Of a DNA stretch of 64,000 bases, positions 60,085 through 64,000 are shown one piece after another; positions within the stretch are counted from its first letter, which is position 1, and every line of letters begins with the position of its first letter. This DNA comes from Luteimonas padinae (GTDB lineage Bacteria; Pseudomonadota; Gammaproteobacteria; Xanthomonadales; Xanthomonadaceae). A program made the translations under genes and the position numbers. The DNA is taken from assembly GCF_014652935.1 (NCBI RefSeq), contig NZ_BMZT01000002.1, positions 1-64,000 of the forward strand, in the 5' to 3' direction. Below the pieces are notes generated by a model. That model saw nothing but the letters and a program-made list of their open reading frames with translations. It was not told the origin of the DNA and did not search any database.

Positions 60085-61535
60085 GTGCGCAGGTTTTCCA
60101 GCTGGGCGGCGAAGCCGGGCTCGTCGGGTTCCTCCAGGCAGCGCAGGTCCAGCCACAGCGCGTCGTCGGCGATGCGGCCGATCACCGGGCGCGGCAGCGC
60201 GCGCAGGGCCTTCGCCAGGCGCTCGAGGGCGCGGCCGCGGCTGCCCTTGCCGGCGTAGCGCAGCGACAGGCCCCAGCTCGGCAGCGCCTCCACCGGCATC
60301 GCGCCGCTGCCAATCTGGCTGGACATCGGCGCGGCGGCAACGCGCCAGTCGTCGCCAAGCGCGGCCTGCAGCGGGGCCAGCAGCCGCTGCGCCTGCGCCT
60401 GCATCGCGGCCTGCGGGCGCAGCAGCAGGCGCAGCGTGGTCAGGCGCTCGGGCAGGTGCTCGGGCGCGCGGTACAGCGCGAGCACCGGCTCCAGCGCCGC
60501 CAGGGTGAGCTTGCCCACGCGCAGGGCGCGCTTGAGCGGATTCCTGCGGATCTTCCGGATGAGGTCGGCGCGACCGACGATCAGCCCGGCCTGCGGCCCG
60601 CCGAGCAGCTTGTCGCCGCTGAAGGTGACCAGGTCCGCGCCGGCGGCGAGGGTCTCGCGCACGGTGGGTTCGTGCGGCAGGCCCCAGCGCGCGGGATCCA
60701 CCAGCGAGCCGCTGCCCAGGTCCACGCCCACCGGCAGGCCGTGCGCGCGCGCGATCTCCGCCAGCGCCGGCGTGTCCACGCTCGCGGTGAAACCGGTGAT
60801 CGCATAGTTGCTGCAGTGGACCTTCATCAGCATCGCGGTACGCGGGCCGATCGCGCCGGCATAGTCGGCCGGATGGGTGCGGTTGGTGGTGCCGACCTCG
60901 ACCAGCTTCGCACCGGCGCGCGACATGATGTCGGGAATGCGGAAGGCGCCGCCGATCTCGACCAGCTCGCCGCGGGACACGATCACTTCGCGCCGGTTGG
61001 CGAGCGAATTGAGCATCAGCAGCACCGCGGCGGCGTTGTTGTTGACGACGGTGGCGGCCTCGGCGCCGGTGAGTTCACACAGCAGGCCTTCGACCAGGTC
61101 GTCGCGGTCGCCTCGGGCACCACGTTCGAGGTCGTACTCCAGCGCCATCGGCGCAGACAGCGCCTGCACCACCGCCTGCACCGCGGCGTCGGGCAGCACG
61201 GCGCGGCCGAGGTTGGTGTGCAGCACGGTGCCGGTAAGGTTGTGGACCGTGCGCAGGCGCGGCCGCGACGCGTGCTCCAGCGCCACGCCGAGGCCGGCGG
61301 CGAGCGCGGCGGGCGCCAGCGCGCCATGGCGCAGCGTGCCCGCGCGCGCTTCGTCGCGCAGTGCCGCTAGCCGCGCGCGCAGGGCCGAGGTCACGCGCGA
61401 TGGCCCGTGCTCGGCGGCCAGCGCCGCCAGCGCCGGGTCCTTCAGCAGGCGGTCGAGCGAGGGGATGTCGCTCGCGACCGCCGCCGCGCCGCCGTCGTCG
61501 ACCGCGTCCAGGCTCAGTCCCCGGTGTCCTGCCAC
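60081..61535 (-). CDS. selA: L-seryl-tRNA(Sec) selenium transferase
   Basis: A 484-residue PLP enzyme: [20 protein letters not shown] at the N-terminus, [34 protein letters not shown] and [20 protein letters not shown] with the Schiff-base Lys, then [18 protein letters not shown] near the end. It converts Ser-tRNA(Sec) to Sec-tRNA(Sec) with selenophosphate. No ATG suits the start; a GTG inside the end of fdhE gives an overlap of 22 bases and the expected length. Confidence 0.93.
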   Translation of the reverse strand: MAGHRGLSLDAVDDGGAAAVASDIPSLDRLLKDPALAALAAEHGPSRVTSALRARLAALRDEARAGTLRHGALAPAALAAGLGVALEHASRPRLRTVHNLTGTVLHTNLGRAVLPDAAVQAVVQALSAPMALEYDLERGARGDRDDLVEGLLCELTGAEAATVVNNNAAAVLLMLNSLANRREVIVSRGELVEIGGAFRIPDIMSRAGAKLVEVGTTNRTHPADYAGAIGPRTAMLMKVHCSNYAITGFTASVDTPALAEIARAHGLPVGVDLGSGSLVDPARWGLPHEPTVRETLAAGADLVTFSGDKLLGGPQAGLIVGRADLIRKIRRNPLKRALRVGKLTLAALEPVLALYRAPEHLPERLTTLRLLLRPQAAMQAQAQRLLAPLQAALGDDWRVAAAPMSSQIGSGAMPVEALPSWGLSLRYAGKGSRGRALERLAKALRALPRPVIGRIADDALWLDLRCLEEPDEPGFAAQLENLRT

Positions 61536-62443
61536 AGCAGCGGGCTGCCGCTGCGGCGCGCATAGCCTTCCTCGCCCATCAGCATGTCGAGGGCGAGGCT
61601 GCCGAGGTCGTCGGCCACCGGCTCCATGAACGGATCCTTGTCCTGGTAGAAGATCTTGCGGTAGCTGCGGCAGCCGTCGCAGGCCTCGGCCTTGACCCCG
61701 TCGCGGCCGCCTTCGATGTAGTGGTAGGCGATGCCCTTGGTGGTGGCGCAGTGCGAGCACTTCACCCGTTCCAGGTGCCATTCGCAGCTGCACAGCGGAC
61801 AGCACAGGTAGCGGTAGCCGTCATGGGCGCCGCCGATGCGCACCACGCTGGCCACCGGCGGCGTGCCGCAGGTGGGGCAGAGGCCGAAGGCACCGACCGG
61901 CAGCTGCGATTCGCGCAGGCCGGAGGCCATCGCGGTCCAGTAGACCTGCAGCGCGGCCATGACGAACGGCGCGGGCGCCACGTCGGCGCCTTCGACGCGC
62001 CCGGCGAGCAGGGCGTCGGCCATCTGCTCGACACGCTCCGGAGCGGTGTCCAGGGTGTGCGCAAGTGCGTTGCAGGCCGCCACCGCCTGCGCGGGCGTGC
62101 CGGCGTCGCCGGCGACCTCGTCCAGCAGTCGGGCGAGCAGGGCGCGCCAGGCCGGATCGCGCGCCAGCCCGGTGGCCGGCAGCGGCGGCATCTCGTGCCG
62201 GCGCGCCTGCGCGAGCACGTCGTCGTCGATCGCCGGCGCCTCGAACGATTTGAGCGCGCGCTGCTGCGCCTCGGCCAGGCGCGCCATCAGCCGCAGGTAG
62301 CCCTCGATCGTGCTGGCGTCCGCCAGGCTGCGCAGGCGCGCGGCGCGGTCGGAGAACACGCCGGCGCGCTCGGGGATGCGCAGGCGCGGGATGCGGGTGT
62401 GGTCGAGGTTTTCGATCTCGCCTCGCGGCAGGATGCGCGGCAC
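61514..62443 (-). CDS. fdhE: Formate dehydrogenase accessory protein
   Basis: A 309-residue protein with four paired-cysteine iron-binding motifs in the FdhE pattern: [31 protein letters not shown] and [19 protein letters not shown]. The N-terminal ~150 residues are helical. FdhE binds the catalytic subunit of respiratory formate dehydrogenase during maturation. It is first in the fdhE-selA-selB cluster and follows the formate dehydrogenase gamma gene after a terminator. Confidence 0.92.
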   Translation of the reverse strand: MPRILPRGEIENLDHTRIPRLRIPERAGVFSDRAARLRSLADASTIEGYLRLMARLAEAQQRALKSFEAPAIDDDVLAQARRHEMPPLPATGLARDPAWRALLARLLDEVAGDAGTPAQAVAACNALAHTLDTAPERVEQMADALLAGRVEGADVAPAPFVMAALQVYWTAMASGLRESQLPVGAFGLCPTCGTPPVASVVRIGGAHDGYRYLCCPLCSCEWHLERVKCSHCATTKGIAYHYIEGGRDGVKAEACDGCRSYRKIFYQDKDPFMEPVADDLGSLALDMLMGEEGYARRSGSPLLWQDTGD

Positions 62444-62462
62444 GGTGCCTCCGTCGGGAGTG

Positions 62463-62493
62463 GAAAAAGGACGGCGCGCCGCGGGGGCGCGCC
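62463..62493 (-). terminator. Rho-independent terminator after the fdh operon
   Basis: On the minus strand GGCGCGCC-CCCGC-GGCGCGCC forms an 8-bp stem with 5-base loop, followed by GTCCTTTTTCC, a five-T run. It ends the formate dehydrogenase message before fdhE. Confidence 0.75.
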
Positions 62494-62560
62494 GATGTGC
62501 CCCGTGGGGCAGGTTAGGCCATCGGTGCCGGCCGCGGCAAAGGCCGCGACCGGCGTGCCA

Positions 62561-63220
62561 TCACTTGGCGCTGGCGTCGCGGTCCACCTCGCGCAGCCAC
62601 TCGCGGTGGTGCTTCCAGGCCCAGCCGCGCGTCACCCGCCCGCGCACCATCGCGCCCATCGAGCCCTTGACCCAGAACGCCGAGTAGGCGTGGAAGATGA
62701 TCAGGCAGATGAGCACCGTGGCCAGGATCGCGTGCAGCACCGAGCCGAGGCGGACGATGGAAACCGGGAAGGCCGGCGCGAACCAGGGCTGCCACATCAC
62801 GATGCCGGTCGCGAGCAGGCCGAGCATGCACAGCACCAGCAGCCAGAACAGGACCTTCTGCCCGCCGTTGTAGCGCCCGACCTCCGGCAGCTTCTCCTCG
62901 CGCCCGGCGGCGACGTCGTCGATCTGCTTCAGCCACTGGCGGTCGCGCGCATCGAGCCGGTTGGAGCCGCCCATATGCCAGGCGAACAGCACGAACACCA
63001 CGAACATGAAGACGCCGAAGAACGGGTGCAGCACGCGCGTCCACGGCCCGCCGCCGAACAGGGCATAGAGCCAGCTCATCGCCGGGTGGTACAGGGCCAG
63101 TCCCGACAGGCCCGCCAGCAGGAAGCCGATCGCGATCAGCCAGTGGTTGGTGCGCTCGTTGGCGGTGTAGCGGACGATTTCGCGCGGATGCCCGCGGTCG
63201 GCCGGGGTGCGCTCAGTCAT
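62561..63220 (-). CDS. fdoI: Formate dehydrogenase gamma subunit (cytochrome b556)
   Basis: A 219-residue integral membrane protein: [40 protein letters not shown] and [20 protein letters not shown], then [20 protein letters not shown]. The four helices with paired His ligate two b hemes as in FdnI/FdoI. It passes electrons from the beta subunit to quinone. Its start overlaps the end of the beta-subunit gene by eight bases. fdn or fdo cannot be told apart from this subunit alone. Confidence 0.9.
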   Translation of the reverse strand: MTERTPADRGHPREIVRYTANERTNHWLIAIGFLLAGLSGLALYHPAMSWLYALFGGGPWTRVLHPFFGVFMFVVFVLFAWHMGGSNRLDARDRQWLKQIDDVAAGREEKLPEVGRYNGGQKVLFWLLVLCMLGLLATGIVMWQPWFAPAFPVSIVRLGSVLHAILATVLICLIIFHAYSAFWVKGSMGAMVRGRVTRGWAWKHHREWLREVDRDASAK

Positions 63221-64000
63221 GGCGGTGCTCCTCGTCGCGTGCGCGCTGCAGGGTCCCCGGCGGATAGTCGCCCGCGGGCCGACCATCGGCCAGCGAGGCC
63301 TCGGCGTCCGCTTCGTCCACGTCGGTGACCACCTGGCGGCCGGTGCGGATGAAGTGGAAGAAGCCGATCACCGCGGTCACCGCCATCGCCGCCAGGCCGA
63401 CCGGCTTGGCCACGCCCTTCCACAGCGCCACCATCGGGCTGATGGTCGGGTTCTCGGGCAGGCCGCTGTACAGCGCCGGGCGGTCGGCGTGGTGCAGCAC
63501 GTACATCACGTGCGTGCCGCCGACGCCCTGCGGGTCGTACAGGCCGGCGTTCTCGAAGCCGCGCGACTTCAGGTCGACGATGCGGCTGGCGGCGTGGTCG
63601 GTCATCGCCTCCTTGGTGCCGAACACGATCGCTCCGGTCGGGCAGACCTTGGCGCAGGCCGGCGACTGGCCCACGGCCACGCGGTCCGAGCACAGCGTGC
63701 ACTTGTAGGCCTTGTTGTCCTTCTTCGAGATCCGCGGCACGTCGAACGGGCAGCCGGTGATGCAGTAGCCGCAGCCGATGCAGTTCTCCTCGTGGAAGTC
63801 CACGATGCCGTTGGCGTACTGGATGATCGCGCCCGGAGAGGGGCAGGCCTTCAGGCAGCCCGGGTCCTCGCAGTGCATGCAGCCGTCCTTGCGGATCAGC
63901 CACTCCAGGCCGCCGTCCTCGGTCTCGTGCTCGGCGAAGCGCATCAGCGTCCACGACTGCGCGCTGAGGTCGGCGGGGTTGTCGTACACGCCGACGTTCT
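63213..64000 (-). CDS. fdoH: Formate dehydrogenase beta (iron-sulfur) subunit, 5' end outside the window
   Basis: The frame is open to the right edge, so the N-terminus and its first ferredoxin cluster are cut off. Visible motifs: [37 protein letters not shown] and [20 protein letters not shown], which hold ferredoxin-type [4Fe-4S] sites. A C-terminal membrane helix follows ([15 protein letters not shown]). It carries electrons from the selenocysteine/molybdenum alpha subunit to the cytochrome b subunit. The alpha gene should lie just beyond the edge. Confidence 0.9.
   Translation of the reverse strand, partial: NVGVYDNPADLSAQSWTLMRFAEHETEDGGLEWLIRKDGCMHCEDPGCLKACPSPGAIIQYANGIVDFHEENCIGCGYCITGCPFDVPRISKKDNKAYKCTLCSDRVAVGQSPACAKVCPTGAIVFGTKEAMTDHAASRIVDLKSRGFENAGLYDPQGVGGTHVMYVLHHADRPALYSGLPENPTISPMVALWKGVAKPVGLAAMAVTAVIGFFHFIRTGRQVVTDVDEADAEASLADGRPAGDYPPGTLQRARDEEHRHD

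Noticed and set aside
1-64000. CRISPR arrays, insertion sequences, integrases, prophage genes
   Set aside because: No spaced direct repeats, transposase motifs or phage structural genes were seen on either strand.

Overview
The window is about 64 kb of very GC-rich DNA (codon third positions almost all G/C). Its gene families and gene order fit a Lysobacteraceae (Xanthomonadaceae) gammaproteobacterium such as Lysobacter or Luteimonas: RcnB-like and DUF1456 proteins, a QEGLA/DUF1704 cluster, many Tat and lipoprotein signals, and a complete selenocysteine machinery next to formate dehydrogenase. Most genes are chromosomal housekeeping or cell-envelope functions. No integrase, transposase, CRISPR array, prophage or plasmid gene was seen.

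Left part (1-17 kb): an accessory-looking patch with an HNH endonuclease running off the left edge, a membrane-anchored Mrr-like nuclease and an AbiEii-like nucleotidyltransferase. Then come an alpha/beta hydrolase, a YaiI-family gene, a Fic remnant, a secreted Cys-rich protein, a FabR-like TetR regulator and an orphan 515-residue protein. From 9 to 17 kb the region is rich in duplicates and wrecks: a second YaiI gene coupled to a Tat-exported beta-eliminating lyase, a VOC remnant, and an intact GPDP-type membrane phosphodiesterase gene. A deleted, frameshifted copy of that gene and a third small scrap lie on the other side of a 672-residue orphan gene. A frameshifted paralogue of the small gene at 20.3 kb is also here.

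Middle (17-46 kb): RcnB-like protein, DUF4344 metallopeptidase, a TerC transporter under a yybP-ykoY (Mn2+) riboswitch, glutaminase, and a metzincin-like protein beside a lipoprotein. RNA and DNA maintenance genes follow (YajD, HhH protein, TrmY-like SPOUT enzyme, two pseudouridine synthases, an Nei/Fpg glycosylase), plus a split lipoate ligase and a YqcI/YcgG-DUF1989 pair. Next are two decayed genes, an 876-residue polyproline repeat protein, a group of peptide/murein/D-amino-acid hydrolases, and an operon of N-formylglutamate amidohydrolase, DUF1704 metallopeptidase and ATP-grasp ligase.

The most unusual locus is at 46.2-49.0 kb. A 70-residue protein looks like the precursor of a split borosin (a backbone N-methylated RiPP peptide). 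Immediately downstream is an 832-residue protein with a signal peptide, TPR region, transmembrane helix, GGDEF cyclase domain and a C-terminal borosin-type alpha-N-methyltransferase that keeps the Tyr/Arg/Tyr catalytic triad. RiPP backbone methylation and a c-di-GMP synthase are joined in one polypeptide.

Right part (49-64 kb): an M28 peptidase, an acyltransferase, a three-gene module (leaderless PhnD-like binding protein, acyl-CoA-dehydrogenase-like flavoprotein, TusA-like/ferritin-like fusion), a small membrane protein with DUF2071, and then the selenocysteine block on the minus strand. In transcription order from the right edge this is formate dehydrogenase beta and gamma subunits, a terminator, fdhE-selA-selB, tRNA-Sec and selD. 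These genes would make and insert selenocysteine into a formate dehydrogenase alpha subunit that should lie just beyond the right edge.
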